Below are positions 35,301 through 47,299 of a stretch of 64,000 nucleotides of DNA, one piece after another. Made by a program: the position numbers and the translations under genes. Source of the DNA: Otatea glauca (Eukaryota; Streptophyta; Magnoliopsida; Poales; Poaceae); assembly GCA_036346275.1 (NCBI GenBank), contig CM070730.1, positions 8,618,309 through 8,682,308 on the forward strand, read 5' to 3'. The notes below the pieces were generated by a model that was not told where the DNA came from, did no database searches, and saw only the letters and a program-made list of their open reading frames with translations. The stretch's first letter is position 1; every line of letters begins with the position of its first letter.

Positions 35301-35608
35301 AGCATTTAAAAAAAAATGTTGTCATGGTTACACTGCCCTTCTCTCTTTTGGTTTCAGAAATGTCATTGCCTGCATTACCTGTCTCGCCAACATCTGGAAG
35401 CTCAGGTAGTTACATTTTATTGCTAATACAATCTTATAGCTCATTCCCTTTTTTTTGTGTGGTCTCGACTGTTTTTGCCATGCATGGCTATAGCTCCAGC
35501 CTTTTGTCAGCAAATTGAAATAACATAGTTGTGACAGTAGGTATCTCCAGGACGGGAATCGGGATTTTGCTGCCTGTTGTTTTCCTCACCATGACCATCT
35601 ACATCTGA
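32358..35608 (+). CDS. SPARK-domain GPI-anchored protein (At1g61900-like)
   Basis: Predicted CDS join(32358..32391, 33534..34373, 34626..34871, 34975..34989, 35065..35205, 35358..35405, 35541..35608), 463 aa, with every junction GT-AG and in frame. The ATG at 32358 is the first after an upstream in-frame TAG (32319). Residues ~10-35 are a signal peptide (WFVLFAVWLCGSQ). A cysteine-rich SPARK domain follows (from CHVNFSALSYIIDKTASDC to CPQVNSLMNIFQAAYG and beyond), then a second Cys-rich part (CPLEFDEP, KCCAALHSYI, GCLLRSLP, GISFTCDLSDNIAAPWPSSS). The C-terminus is a short Ser/Gly stretch and a hydrophobic tail (GIGILLPVVFLTMTIYI) typical of a GPI-anchor signal. The protein is therefore expected at the outer plasma membrane. 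The biochemical role of this family is not established. No defect seen. Confidence 0.9.
34975..34989 (+). other. 15-nt microexon of the SPARK gene
   Basis: CGTTTGGGCAGCAAG between a GGAACAG acceptor and a GTTAGT donor. With phase-1 flanks it adds AFGQQ-type residues between FSLQ and GCLLRS and keeps the frame. Confidence 0.75.
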
Positions 35609-37064
35609 GAAACGTTTCGGCTAGCGCGAGCCAGGAGCTTTTTTACTCCCGCCCCGTGGCGGGGTTGTATTTTTCCCCGCTGTGCAGGCCTTCGTGTAAA
35701 TTGAATTTTCATTACATTCTTGTAAATGAGTCTTTCTTTCCCTTTTTGTTCAGTGGATAGCATTGTTGTTATGTGTTAGAGAGGACTGTTGTACCGTGTG
35801 AGGTCTGAACTCTGGAAATACAATTCTAGACTTGGCTGGGCACCAAAAAGAAACTACACTACTAGGTATGGATTAACGTAATCGGCAATGTCGATCCGAC
35901 ACTGACCGTCAGGCCTGCTTCATCCACGTAAGCTGAAATATGCTCAGGGATTCTCACATTGTATCCGACAATGATAACCAGCAACATAACTGATGGGTGG
36001 ACGTCTCCACTCACCAAAAAATGTACTGATACTACCGGCAGAATGTGTAATATACTATGCCTGACAATAAATTTGGAACGTGGCAGTGCACCACCTCGTC
36101 GTCCAGCCATCAGGTTTGTCCACAACCCACTAGACGACACAAGTAATCGAGCTTAGAGAGTTCAACTGCAGGAGCGGTAGTGCGGTGCTCCAAATCAACG
36201 GCTCCAAAAAACCAAGAATTTCACTACACACCGTAGCTAAGCTACCATGCATCGGCAAAAGTTTACTTGGTACAATTGTACAAACAACAACGCTATCAGC
36301 TAAGCCTTCTTAAGAGTTAAGGCAGTACATTTCAGGAACAATTGGTACTTGCGAAAGAGCTTTCATGTGACTGCCACTGAATGCTAGAAACAGCATGCAT
36401 GCTGCTAACATAAACAACGGCAGCACGGCACAGCCTTTCGAAGCTCGTCTCAGTCTGGAGCGGAATCAGAAAGCTATAGAGCTAGCCAACACAACAAACT
36501 CAGATCAGCTGGTGAAAGATAAAATAGTGTTTGCAGTAGTATAAATAGGTCACAAGCCTGGCCACAAAGCCAAGATAGGCCACGTAAGTCAACAGTTCAG
36601 CTCTCTTCTGCAGAGCTTACCATGTACTGTAGTCAAGGAAGATGAGCAACTGTGTCGCTACCACCCATCTTCCCTTCTGCAATGGTGAAAAATCAGGAGG
36701 AAGTACACGACCCTTACCAAATAGGTGGCAGATCAAAGCAAGGGTAGTATCAGCTGCCATGCATTCCATCAGATCATCACTGTTTGAGAAACCTCCAAAG
36801 CAGCCACATCCTGGTCAGGAGTGACTTCTAAATGGGAGGCAAGAGTTTTCTTAGGTGTCAGGCATAAGCACTTCTGAATGTTACGAGGATGGTTAGGGAA
36901 CTAATCAAGCTAGATGAGTGTTTCAACATTTCATGTTTCCCGTTGCAAGACAATGTAGAGACACATAGATTCATGTGTGAATAACATGACATGTTTTTGA
37001 ACAAATATTGGCTACTGTTACACTACATATTCAATTCAATGGTTGATAGGTCTGCTGACAGCAG
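35609..37064. other. intergenic region between the two host genes
   Basis: Contains the 3' ends of both convergent genes. A 93-codon minus-strand ORF at 35862-36140 has no recognisable family and no gene-like context. Nothing else is supported. Confidence 0.4.
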
Positions 37065-39903
37065 CTACAACCGTATCGATTGTTCTGTTGATTTTTGGCG
37101 CTGCAAGGGGGATCCATCTTCAGCTTCCTGTGGGGCAGTTGACCCGCTTGAAGAAGGCTTTGCACCAGCTGAAACGATATTCTTGAACCAAGTTCCCTGG
37201 AAAGTAGGGCCGCCTCTATTTTGGTTACCTGGTGACTCTGGTGAAGCTTGATTTTTTGAAGCCAGGCCTGCCATAAATCTGTATGCTACTCTACTGGCGT
37301 TGACAATTTCTGTTTTAGCCTGCCTGAACTGCAAAACATAAAGTCGCAACAAGAAAAATCATGTCAAGGAAAATAATACGCAATACGTATAAGGAAGATA
37401 CAATAAAGCATAGAATCACAATGAATCCTACTTCATCTGATTGGAATGCCTACCATGAGCCTATAATAGCATTTCACATAAACAAAACTCCAAGCATTAA
37501 TGCAAATCCATGCAGCATAAAAATTCTAAACACATATGATATTTGAGGAGTGTAGAACTGTCTGCATTATCTTGATGAGAAAAACCTAAGTCTAGAACCA
37601 TGCAGTCACCACTGGATTCCTGGCATTAACACCTAAGACATGCAGCATGTTCAATTTACCAAGGCAAAATGCCGACAAAGTTTTAGAAAGAGATGTCTCC
37701 TTAATGCTCATGAGTCAAAATGACAATGATCACAAAAGCAAATCAAATTTTGCATGCCAAGCAGTCACAGAAAAAAAATAAGAATAGAGGTAATCACAAT
37801 GGTCCATGGATATGCATAGTGAAGGCTAGGATTAAGCAAACCATAACTGCTAAGTTATATTGAGTTTAACCAAGATATGGCTGATATGAACCAATTATGA
37901 CAAGCATTTGTAACATTTCATCACAAAAATCCATTGTTTCGTTATATCATATTTGAAAAAAATGGGGAGAAATAAATCTGTAATTCCAGTCGATATGCCA
38001 TTAAACTTCCTTACAGGCTGTGATAATAATGTAGTGCTGTTACGATATATCTATGCAACACAGAAACGGCTCAAACTTAATTAGTAACAGTTAAGGAATA
38101 CAGTATGCCACAGCAAATAAGCACGCTCTAGAAGAAATAGTTAAGGAAACAACTATCTTGCTATTGGAAAACAATGAGAAATAAAATATACACACCTTAA
38201 CTGCTGTATTCTCAGCAACAACCACAGCAGTATCACCGGCATTGGCAAACCGATTAACCCAACCTGCAGAGTTTAAAATAAAAGTTCAGCCAAAATAAAA
38301 ATCATGTCTATGCCTGTATGCCATTTCAAATATGTAGAGAAATACTACCATGCTAGCAACACTGGCTATGATTTAAGCAAATGTTATCTACTTCACCCTA
38401 GGGGCGTATATGGCTAAGCTTAAAATTTCCATGCACTAATCAGGTTAGTGCACCTAAGTGAGCTCATCAAGTTCCAAAGTCAAGTCCTACTGCAATGCTA
38501 TATTAGTTTTCATACACTAATCCTAATTCTTCAGGTGTGAGGGTGCACCAGTTTATGTAACCATGCATCAAAGTACTATGATTGACAATGATCTCAAATT
38601 GAGCTCAAACTAGACCCGACTTCATCAAATTGGCTCCACTTGGCCCTCGTATACGTACACGGGATGCTACTAGCCCTTAATCCATCATCCAACGATGTAA
38701 ACCTAACTTACCATACTTTTCATTCACCAAACAACCCCCAAACGCGGGGCGGCCACTCCAGAACTCCTCAAACCCTAGATGTTTACAATATTTAAAAAGT
38801 AATATAGAGTAGGAGCGGAAGATAGATAGCTCCTGCTGGTTGTAGGAGGCAGGAGTAGGAGGCCAATTGCACCACTTCCATCCCGTTTCAGGTGCATCCC
38901 CTCTAATTCTAAGACAATTGACACCTCCAAGCGAGGGTAATTCATCCTACTAGCCTGCACCACACTCGTCCCAATTGCATCCCCGCTCCTCCCAAGACAA
39001 TTAACACCTCCAATCCAAGGCAATCCCTCCTGTTTAGCCTGCACAACAGCTCATCCGCGCTCTAACAAGTAACTCCACTCCTAAAGTTGAGTTCAGCACC
39101 ACTGAACCTCTCTAACACAACTTCCCACCACCTTTCTAGCTGAGTAGCAACACCAGCAAACTGTATGTCCACAACTTTACCCTCTGTCCAATTCAACTTA
39201 AGTTTATTTTCCTAATCAAGCCGATATGTTTAACTCAATTGGAATCCTCCCACCGATATCGACAAAGTTGTGAGCTTTTGTTTTCACCAGAGAATTGTTA
39301 TCCGTTTGGGGCCAGATATACATTGTACAGAGAACAGCAAGTTCAGTCGCTAATCAGAACAACAGAACTGCGAATCTCCTCTCCATACCTGGGAGCTTGG
39401 AGACGCCGATCCTCTCGCAGAGCACGTCGCAGAAGTGGTTGCAGTTCCTGGAGAGGAGGTCGTAGGAGTGGCCCGGCCATTCTCGGCTGAGCTCGCGCAG
39501 AATCCGGTTCACGGTGGCGACGGTGCACTCCGTCTCCCCGAGGACGATGCGCTCGCGGTAGGTGTACATGGGGTTCTTCTCGACGGGGCAGCTGAAGACG
39601 CCGCTGCCGTTCTCGCAGAAGCCGAACGACCACTCCTCCTCGCCATAGACCTGCACCAGGATCGAGAAGGCGAGGGATTTAGGGATCTGGAGAAGGGGGG
39701 AGGAGGCGATCGAGCAATGCGTCGCCGGGATCTGGGCGGGTGGGAGGAGCTGCGGGGAGGGAGGGGACCTGGACGGCGCTGTGGAAGATGCCGCCGAGGC
39801 CGATGCGGTCCTTGAAGATGCGGTTGATCTGGAGGATGGTGTTGTTCGTCTTCTCCGAGTCGCTGTTCGTCACGTCGTACACGTGGAGCACCACCTCCTT
39901 CAT
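37065..39903 (-). CDS. DeSI-like PPPDE-fold peptidase (At4g17486-like)
   Basis: Predicted CDS complement(join(37065..37328, 38196..38263, 39389..39650, 39769..39903)), 242 aa, all introns GT-AG and phases consistent. I chose the ATG at 39903 (MKEVVLHVYDVTNSDSEKTN); a nearby out-of-frame ATG at 39908 would not encode the domain. The PPPDE domain covers exons 1-3: HVYDV with the family His near the start, GLGGIFHSAVQVYGEEEWSF, and SYDLLSRNCNHFCDVLCERI with the family Cys (NCNHF). Exon 3 reads GWVNRFANAGDTAVVVAENT. Exon 4 is a low-complexity tail after FRQAKTEIVNASRVAYRFMA. The family comprises cysteine isopeptidases/deSUMOylases or palmitoyl hydrolases by homology. The exact substrate of the plant members is unknown. 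Apparently intact. Confidence 0.92.
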
Positions 39904-42287
39904 CTCATGGACGACAAGCAATCCCCTCCCGCTCCTCCTCCTCCTCCTCCGGCGGCCGCGGCGAGTGCTGCGTGATTGGATTGAGAGAACCGGAGAGGGA
40001 TCGAGTCGTCGGCGGGTGGTTGGTTGCTTGCGTGCAGGTGGTGGTGGTCACGACCCCGGCTTGGGTATTCTTATCGGCTCTCTCTCCGATCGGGAAACTT
40101 TCGAGTTAGGGTCACTAACGGTTGGGCCCCGGTCACCAGCTTTCCATTTTTCTCCGGTCGCAGTCCAGCGAGCACTCGGCAATTCCCTGCTTTTCTTGGA
40201 CTTGGAACTAATCGAAACACGGAAATCCTATGCACTGCTATTTGCGCAGCAAATCGTGAGCCTCTTTCGAATTTTTTTAAAAAGTTATTAGAATTTTGTG
40301 TCTGCGAGTGCATCAGGGTTAGTAATACCGTTTCGACGTTAATTTTCGATGAGCCAATGGTATCGAAATTCACGAGACACCGAACGAAATTTGCGAAAAA
40401 ACCGATGGTTTCGAAAGTTAAACGAATTTGAAATCTAGTCAAACAGTAGAGCAAAATTCGAACGAAAAGTGGTGAATTTCGAGCGGTTTTCTCGAAAATC
40501 GGCGACAAGTTGAAAAATTGCAAAAAAAATATCGTAAAATTCCAAACTTCGTTTTTTTTTCAAACAATATTCACACCAAAGGTCATAAAGCTATTAATAC
40601 TAATTTTAGAGAACTTTTGGATAAATTTTTTCAAATTTTCTGAATTTTTAAATTTGCATTTGAACTTGGGCGGTAAACCGAACGAAATCCTTTTATGAAC
40701 CGGAGCGGTACAAGTGAATTTCACGAATTTCGAACGGTTTTCGACGAAGAGTGAAACCCTGCTATGCATCATTCAAATTTTTTTGATTGATTTCACTCAC
40801 AAAATCATATTTTTACCTTTAGATCAGATGTGATTCTAAAATCAATGGCCCACAATCCTCCTTATCATCGTACAAATCCAACCTATCGACCGATTACTCT
40901 TCTCCTGACTCAACCGCCGTCCCGATTGCACTAGCCCCCATCGCCGCACCGTCACCTCGTTGGCCCCTCAACCTGCTTCCCCGCCGCTTATGCCACCCGA
41001 TGCTGCTGTCGACACTGAGGGCGGCGTTGACACCGCCTACCACCTCCACCCCCACTACCATTGCCCCTTCTTCCCCGTCTTCGGCGGCTCATCGCCGCCG
41101 AAATCACCGCCTCCCATTGTACTCCATCATGCGCATTTGCTCGTCAACCCCGCCCACCGCCAACCACCAAGCCCGCAGTTAACAATGCCCCCACCGCCTC
41201 ACCGCTGCCGCCACTCACAGTCGATTCTCTTGCCACCCTAGCCTCCCTCTAAATCTAGACTCCGGATAACCTCAAACTCTAAACCGGGTGAACCCCAACA
41301 TTAAAGAAGACACGTCATGCAAATCAAAAAAGTAAAATTTTGATTGATATTTAAAAAATCATTCGATGTATTTTTAGCAATTTCTTATAATTTTCTAAAT
41401 TTTCTTGTACGCAAAGCAAGAGATCGAGCTATACCATGAGAGCTTCTCCTCTGTAGTTGAAAAGTCTTTTTTTTCTGCCTGAGACAGTACGTTAAATTCT
41501 TAAGACGTACCGCAATACCACCATGACGCTAATCACGCTATACGATCGGTTTAATCACCGTGGCTCTGCAGTGCCTACCAAAGACAAGCAAGCAAGGCAA
41601 ACCAATTTGTCATGTTCTTCGAGGCCGCTAGTCTGTTGCCAAGCTTCAATCACGTACTGCAGATTCCCGTTTGTTAGCAGTTGGTACAGCAAGGATAAAT
41701 AATGAATCAATTAAGATCGTGCATGACATGTCCTTGCCTTTGTCTCACTGAGAGACCCCAGAGGAAGCCAACGTTGGATACCACAGTGACGCCATTGTTT
41801 AGGTTATTTCTTCGTCTTAAAAGTTAAAAAGCTATGTCTTAAATATTAAGTTTCTATATAACTAAAAGCTAAAAATAGCCGGAGAAGAGTTTTTTTTAGC
41901 TTATTGAGGATTGGTTTTAGTCTAATATCACTGAAGTTAGGGTAAAATTACCCGTCTCTACTATATATAAAAACGGCTGCTTAAGTAAAAAAAATCGATG
42001 ATTTCTTCTTTTGAAGTACTTTGTAAATGAATGATTTAAGAATATGACTTTAAACTATAAGAAAAAAACTAAACTTAAATAATCAAAGTCTACGTCTTAT
42101 CACTTCCTGTCTAGGTATGTGCACTTTTGGGCTCTTAAGTCAATAGACATAAGAATTAGAAGCTGCTGAGTTTAGAGTTTGACAATTCCGAGGGAAAAGC
42201 ATGTTTTATAGGGCCAGCGATGATACATGCAACCTTTAGTTCTAAAAGTTTATAAGATGATTAGTGGACACTGAGAAAAGTATATAT
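39904..42287. other. promoter region of the DeSI-like gene and intergenic DNA
   Basis: Right of the DeSI start is its leader and promoter. At 40240-40780 there is AT-rich DNA with repeated GAATTTCGARCGGTTTTC segments (near 40473 and 40720), probably an old unclassified repeat. 40900-41260 is CT/CCG-rich with only proline-rich chance ORFs. 41300-42287 is AT-rich and unassigned. Confidence 0.4.
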
Positions 42288-42934
42288 TGTTGGCGTCAAA
42301 AATTTGAGGTAGGGTTTCTAACAACAAAGACACCGCATTTAACACTGTTCAGAGCGTGCGGTCGATTTGACTCAGAACCGACAAGGTAAAATATAAAATT
42401 CGCTCAAAGCTGATCGTGAAGATCAATCGGCTTAAACTCAACCAGCTTGAAGCCGATCAAGATCGAAGTAACAAGGTAAGTCTAATTAGCCGATTAAGGC
42501 TAATCAGAGGATAAAGGCAGATCGATTCTGAAGAAGGCGATGCGCAACAAAATCAGAATAAATCAAACCTGGAGCGTAATTTGAAGAAGATCAACAATCG
42601 ACGATACGCAACTTTATTGATCAAGATCGAATTACAAGAAAACTAAATTACAGAGACTACTCCTAGTCGACAGGAAAAAGTAATGTAGATTGGTGTATTG
42701 GATTGTGTTGTCCTGCAGCTTTGCTTCAGCCTCTCTTTTATACCCATCAGCCGATCGTATCCTTTTACAACACGTCTCGAGACTTGATCCGTATCGGCCT
42801 TATCTTGGACAGTTATTTCCTTAAAATCTTGCTGTTACTAAATATCTTCAAATCTTTCCAACCCGTCCGTTAATTTCTGTGTGTCTGACCTTATTGCCGA
42901 TTTTGACTAGACTTGCCAAATTTTGGTGCAAACA
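42288..42934 (-). repeat. 3' LTR of the gypsy element
   Basis: 647 bp. On the minus strand it runs TGTTTGCACC to GCCAACA. It contains a minus-strand TATAAAAG (42742-42735). Confidence 0.93.
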
Positions 42935-42951
42935 TATGCCCCCTATTTTTG
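42935..42951 (-). promoter_or_regulatory. polypurine tract of the gypsy element
   Basis: Minus-strand AAAAATAGGGGGCATA, abutting the 3' LTR. Confidence 0.8.
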
Positions 42952-43129
42952 AGAGATGACTTGTCATCTGTCAAAAATCACAATTATCGGCTTATGTCCC
43001 ATCGGCTAACTGTTGAACTTCACCTAATAACTGCCACTTTATTTGCGCCGTAATTTTCTGACACGCGCGTAGTGCGCTTTAACTGCTCGCGTCTTTTGAG
43101 GTTCGTTTCCCGCCGCTTCAAATTTTCAC

Positions 43130-43145
43130 TGTGCTACAAATATGC
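43130..43145 (+). promoter_or_regulatory. TATA-like box for the antisense gene
   Basis: CTACAAATATGCG, about 115 bp upstream of the ATG at 43254, followed by a CA-rich initiator-like stretch. Weak evidence for an own promoter read antisense to the retroelement. Confidence 0.35.
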
Positions 43146-43253
43146 GACCCCCACAGACTCATTCCTCACGCGCACAAGCTCTCGAGTTGTCTGCAATCGG
43201 CTTCTGGTCTTCAAGCTCCATTCACCGCCTAATCGCTTCGCCGAACCTTCTCA

Positions 43254-46147
43254 ATGGATCCTTCTCAGGTATTCATCCCGATTCCAAACAGCAATGACCA
43301 ATTTTATCTAGGTCCAGTAGGAAACCTAGAAGCCGATTCGGTAATAAATGAAGAGATTCATCGTCTTCCTCTATCGGCTGCGGGATATAATATAGAGGGT
43401 TGGAGTAAGAGCTTTAGGGTTTGGCCGATGGCGCTCAAGGGATGGAGATCATGGTACATTCGCGTAGCAGCCCAAAAGAGAGATGAATGGGAAAAGATGG
43501 GTATAGCCGAATGTCTCCCCCTTTCCTTAGCCGATCCAGAGGCTAATGAGCCCTTAGTGGCCACGGCTTGCTATTCCTGGTCGGACACCTTCAATGCCTT
43601 CGTATTCTGCACTGGTCTTGTCAGCCCAACTCTGCTGGACGTAGCCCAACTATGCTGCTTAAGACCTGATGGGGATCAAGTATCGGCTTATAGCGGCAAG
43701 CCCAAGTACAAGCTTATCAGATCCAAAGGTGAAGGATGGGCTAAATATATCAGAAATAATAATAAAGTTAATGGGGTGGTATCAGACGAAGAACACACTA
43801 CTTTTTTGAACCTCTGGTTAGACCGATTTTTGTTCTGTGGTGCTTCCTTGGGACCAACTCAGGTATATCAAACCATAGCAGAGCAGTTGGTAGAAGGTCG
43901 TCGGCTAGCACTTGGAAAAAAACTTTTAGGGGCAGTTTACCAGATGATGCACATAATAAGGTGTCGGTTCTTTACTGGTTTTACGAGTTTTACTATCGGC
44001 AACGTCGGAGGACCACTCTGGTTCATTCAGATCTGGCTATACTGCCTGTTTAGCCGATCCTTTGAGTTGAATCCTTCTAAAGACACAGCATTCCCCCGCG
44101 AAGATACTCCAGAAGGCATGGTTCCTCAGTTCACAGCCAGCCGATCATATGGTGAGAGATTCATGATGTGTTCAGGGAATGAGACAAAAGTGACTCCTAT
44201 CGGCTCCAAGAAATAGTTATCATTCTTCCTTCAGCTTGACAGCAATGAATTTAAACAAAATGATTTCTTCAGTTACACAAGTATGGCCGATTTTTCATGG
44301 CCTTCTTTCCTTCACTTAGATGCCGATAGCGCTCTAATGCCGCAAGATACATTAGATCTGTTCAAGCTTTTCATTTCGCCAAGTATTCTGCACGTTGGTC
44401 TTCATACAAGGAATCGGACTTTTCAGCCATCATATGAATTTTACAGTCCATCGGTTTATGCCAGACAGCTAGGCTTTGGTCAGGTTATTCCGAGTCTACC
44501 ACTACTTGATCGGCTTCAACCAAGAGCCAGAGTCCGTAATGCAGTCGCGGCTAACCTCATCCTTGAAATAGCCGATGAGCTTCAGATCGAAGACTTGCCG
44601 CATTTTGTGTTGAATACCCGTCGGTCAGAACGCTTCTCGTCCTGGTGGTCGTCTATCGCAGAGGCACTATATTCTGATAAATCAATGTCGGCTATTATCG
44701 ATGAGTTTTTTCCAAATCTTCCCGAGCCGACAGTAGATACTAACAGCGATTAAGTGACAAGACTAACTCCACGGGGTATACTAATACAAGTCTTGTAGAT
44801 ATTGATGAGGTATCGGCTTCGAATAGTTTTTCTTTCACATCAGTCTTACCAAATATTTTTCTAATCTCTTGTACCTTCTTTCTACAAAGCTAAGGTCGCG
44901 GCAAGAAACCCGCTTCGCCAATCAGGCGTGGCAGTCAAAGGCCACTCCAATGATCGTCTCCGATCGGGTACACCTCCGGTACCCTAGGAATTCACAGTCC
45001 ATCTTTGTCAGACATTGAGAAAAAACAACCAAGTATAACACAATCGGTCATTATTTCTTCTGGTTTTATCCAACTGACTATTACCGATCATATTTTCAGA
45101 AAAGAAGAAAACAAAATACACCAAGGCTCCTGCAAAAAGGGGATCCAAGCCCCAAGAGCAGAGCGGCGAGAGTTTGCCACATGCGTCGGCTACTGCAGAG
45201 GTAAATGATCGTAATTTCGTTAAATGTCTTATACCATCAATACGCCGGCTTACCCTTTATTTTACTTCTTTCAGCCGACGCAGTCAGCCCAAGTCGCGAA
45301 GATCTTGGCCGATCTCCCCAAGATTTCTTCTGCGCCACTATCTCCTCCACAGCCGACGCAAACAGCCTTGGTCACCGACCTGCCAGAGCTCTCCGACCCG
45401 ACGAACCTGTTGGGCTTCTCTCTGGCCGACCTTGATGATCCTGAAGTAATGGTCACCGACGACTACGATGCTGAGATCTGAAAGATCCTTGAAGTATCGA
45501 AGGAAGCATCGGTTGCCGTTACTTCTGCTCCAGGCATGAAAGAAAAGCTCAACAAGCTTTTTGACCTAGTCATGAAGCCACAATCGGAGATCTTGGCGAA
45601 TAACCAGCCGATTCGGGATGCTATGGCTGTTGTTGAGGCCGATCTGCCTCCAGAAGCAATGGAAGCTCTTCTCAATGTCTGCCACCTGGACGAGAGGAGA
45701 TCTGAAGTGGAGGCAGCGCTGGCTAGAATCAATTGGCGCGAAGCCCAGGAAGCCGATCAAAAGCTCCTGGATGAGTTGATTGCTGACGCAAAGGCAAAGA
45801 AACGTAAATTTGATGTCGACGCGCAGCAGCTGAAGTCGACTAAAGAATCCCTCTCCAAGCTCGAAAATACCAGAAAATTTCTTTTGGAAGAGTTGGCCAA
45901 AACTGAAAAACAAATCCAAGAAGGCCAGCAAACCATGGAGAAAACAGCATCGGAGATTAAAGACCAGAAGCTTGGTATCGCCATGGCTGTGATGAGTGTA
46001 AAGAAGCAGTCGGCCAAGGTTGTACCAGTGCTGGGGAACGCAAAGGAAGACGATCGCATCATTGAAGAGGTTCAATGTGTGATCGCGAAGGCTGCCGATG
46101 CGCTCTCGGCTTTGGACGCAACTCTCCCAGGCTCAGGCATTCAATAA
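43254..46147 (+). pseudogene. antisense PMD / coiled-coil gene inside the gypsy element
   Basis: Starts at the ATG at 43254 (MDPSQVFIPIPNSNDQ). A plant mobile domain follows (WSKSFRVWPMALKGWRSWYI; WSDTFNAFVFCTGLVSPTLL; DVAQLCCLRPDGDQVSAY) and continues through WLDRFLFCGASLGP and FTIGNVGGPLWFIQIWLYCL. A single in-frame TAG at 44214-44216 interrupts one continuous frame running to 44753. The 3' part is spliced: the exon ending at 45200 (SLPHASATAE) joins exactly in frame to 45275 (PTQSAQVAKILADLPKI) across a 74-bp intron. An in-frame TGA lies at 45479-45481. The rest is a charged coiled coil (about 45650-45960, KKRKFDVDAQQLKSTKESL) ending at 46147. How 44753 joins 45100 is unresolved; a GT donor at 44810 and CAG acceptor at 45099 are candidates, but the phases disagree. 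PMD proteins act in plant nuclei and affect silencing. The role here is unknown. Confidence 0.75.
45201..45274 (+). other. intron in the antisense PMD gene
   Basis: GCAGAG|GTAAAT donor and CTTCTTTCAG|CC acceptor, 74 bp, phase 0. Splicing fuses two coding segments in one frame. Confidence 0.75.
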
Positions 46148-46339
46148 TAGTTCTCAGATATGAAACTTTGTCGGCCGTCTTTTGGAAATACTTGTGTGGA
46201 ATACTTTGTAATTTTATAATCGACTGTTTAACCGATTAAAGTTTACTTTTTCGTAATTTTATCTCGTTGAATCTGCAATCCTTCTAGCCGATTAACAGCA
46301 TCGTGTTAACTTGGCTTTTTAAACGTAATTCTCAGTCGG

Positions 46340-47299
46340 TTAGGCTCCAATCCAAACGCTAGGATAGTATTTCTTTAAATATTTCCCGTTAATAGCTTTA
46401 GGCAAAACGTACCCTTCCAACGTTTCCAGTACATACGAATTTCTACCGACTAACCGGTTAACTTTGTACGGCCCTTCCCACGTAGGTGGCCATTTTCCAA
46501 ATCAGCTATCTTTGGAACCAACAGGTAGTATCGTTTTCCACACTAAATCGGCTTGATCAAATGATTTAGGCATGACTTTTTTATTATATGCTTTTGCAAC
46601 TCTGATTTTATTCTTCTTAAGCCGATCAAGCGTAGACAAACGCAACTCTGCTAATTCGTCCAAATTATCGATCATCAAATCGTTGTATTCCTGAGCCGAC
46701 AAACCATTTTGTCTGGCCGTTCGTATAGACTCGATGTTAATTTCCACGGGTAAAACGGCTTCCTGACCATATACCAACTGGTAAGGTGAGAGCTTCGTTG
46801 CTCCGTGGTAAGCTAGCCGATAGGCCCAAAGTGACTCCGATAGGGTTGAGTGCCAATTCCTTGGTCTTTCATCGATTTTCCTTTTGATCAACTTTATCAA
46901 CGTTTTGTTGGATGACTCGACTTGTCCGTTAGCCTGAGCGTAATACGGGGACGAGTTCAATAATTTGATTCCCAGACTCGTCGCGTAACTCTGAAACTCA
47001 TTAGACATGAACACCGTACCTTGATCGGTCGTAATTGTTTGCAGTATTCCGAACCGATGGACAATATGTTCATTGACGAAACTAATTGCCTCAACACTGG
47101 TCACTTTCTTAAGCAGTTTAGCTTCAACCCATTTAGAGAAATAATCGGTCGCGGCCAAAATAAACTTGTGGCCTTTACTCGAAGCAGGAAATATTTGACC
47201 GATTACATCTATTCCCCAACCTCTAAACGACCATGGCTTGATAATTGGGTGCAAAGCCGATGCTGGTGCTAGTTGTATATTGCCAAATTTCTGGCAAGT
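46340..47299 (-). pseudogene. gypsy integrase (DDE), one internal stop
   Basis: Integrase inserts the cDNA into the genome. On the minus strand, in the same frame as RT, it reads from 47299, with the integrase core at 47254-46700: WGIDVIGQIF (first Asp), TITTDQGTVFMSNEF (second Asp) and GQVESSNKTLIKLIKRK (Glu). The C-terminal segment includes YGQEAVLPVEI. A TGA at 46504-46502 cuts the frame. The following ~54 codons (WPPTWEGPYKVNRLVG ... YLKKYYPSVW) still match the usual integrase C-terminus and end at TAA 46340. There is no chromodomain. Confidence 0.88.

Noticed and set aside
35862..36140. Minus-strand 92-aa ORF
   Set aside because: No recognised family, no supporting splice sites or promoter. 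Mentioned only as part of the intergenic region.
40960..41252. Proline/serine-rich ORFs
   Set aside because: CCN-rich simple-sequence composition gives open frames in all three frames.
45566..46075. 169-codon ORF antisense to the coiled-coil segment
   Set aside because: Mirror frame of a lysine/glutamate-rich coiled coil (giving Phe/Leu/Ser-rich protein), a common artefact.
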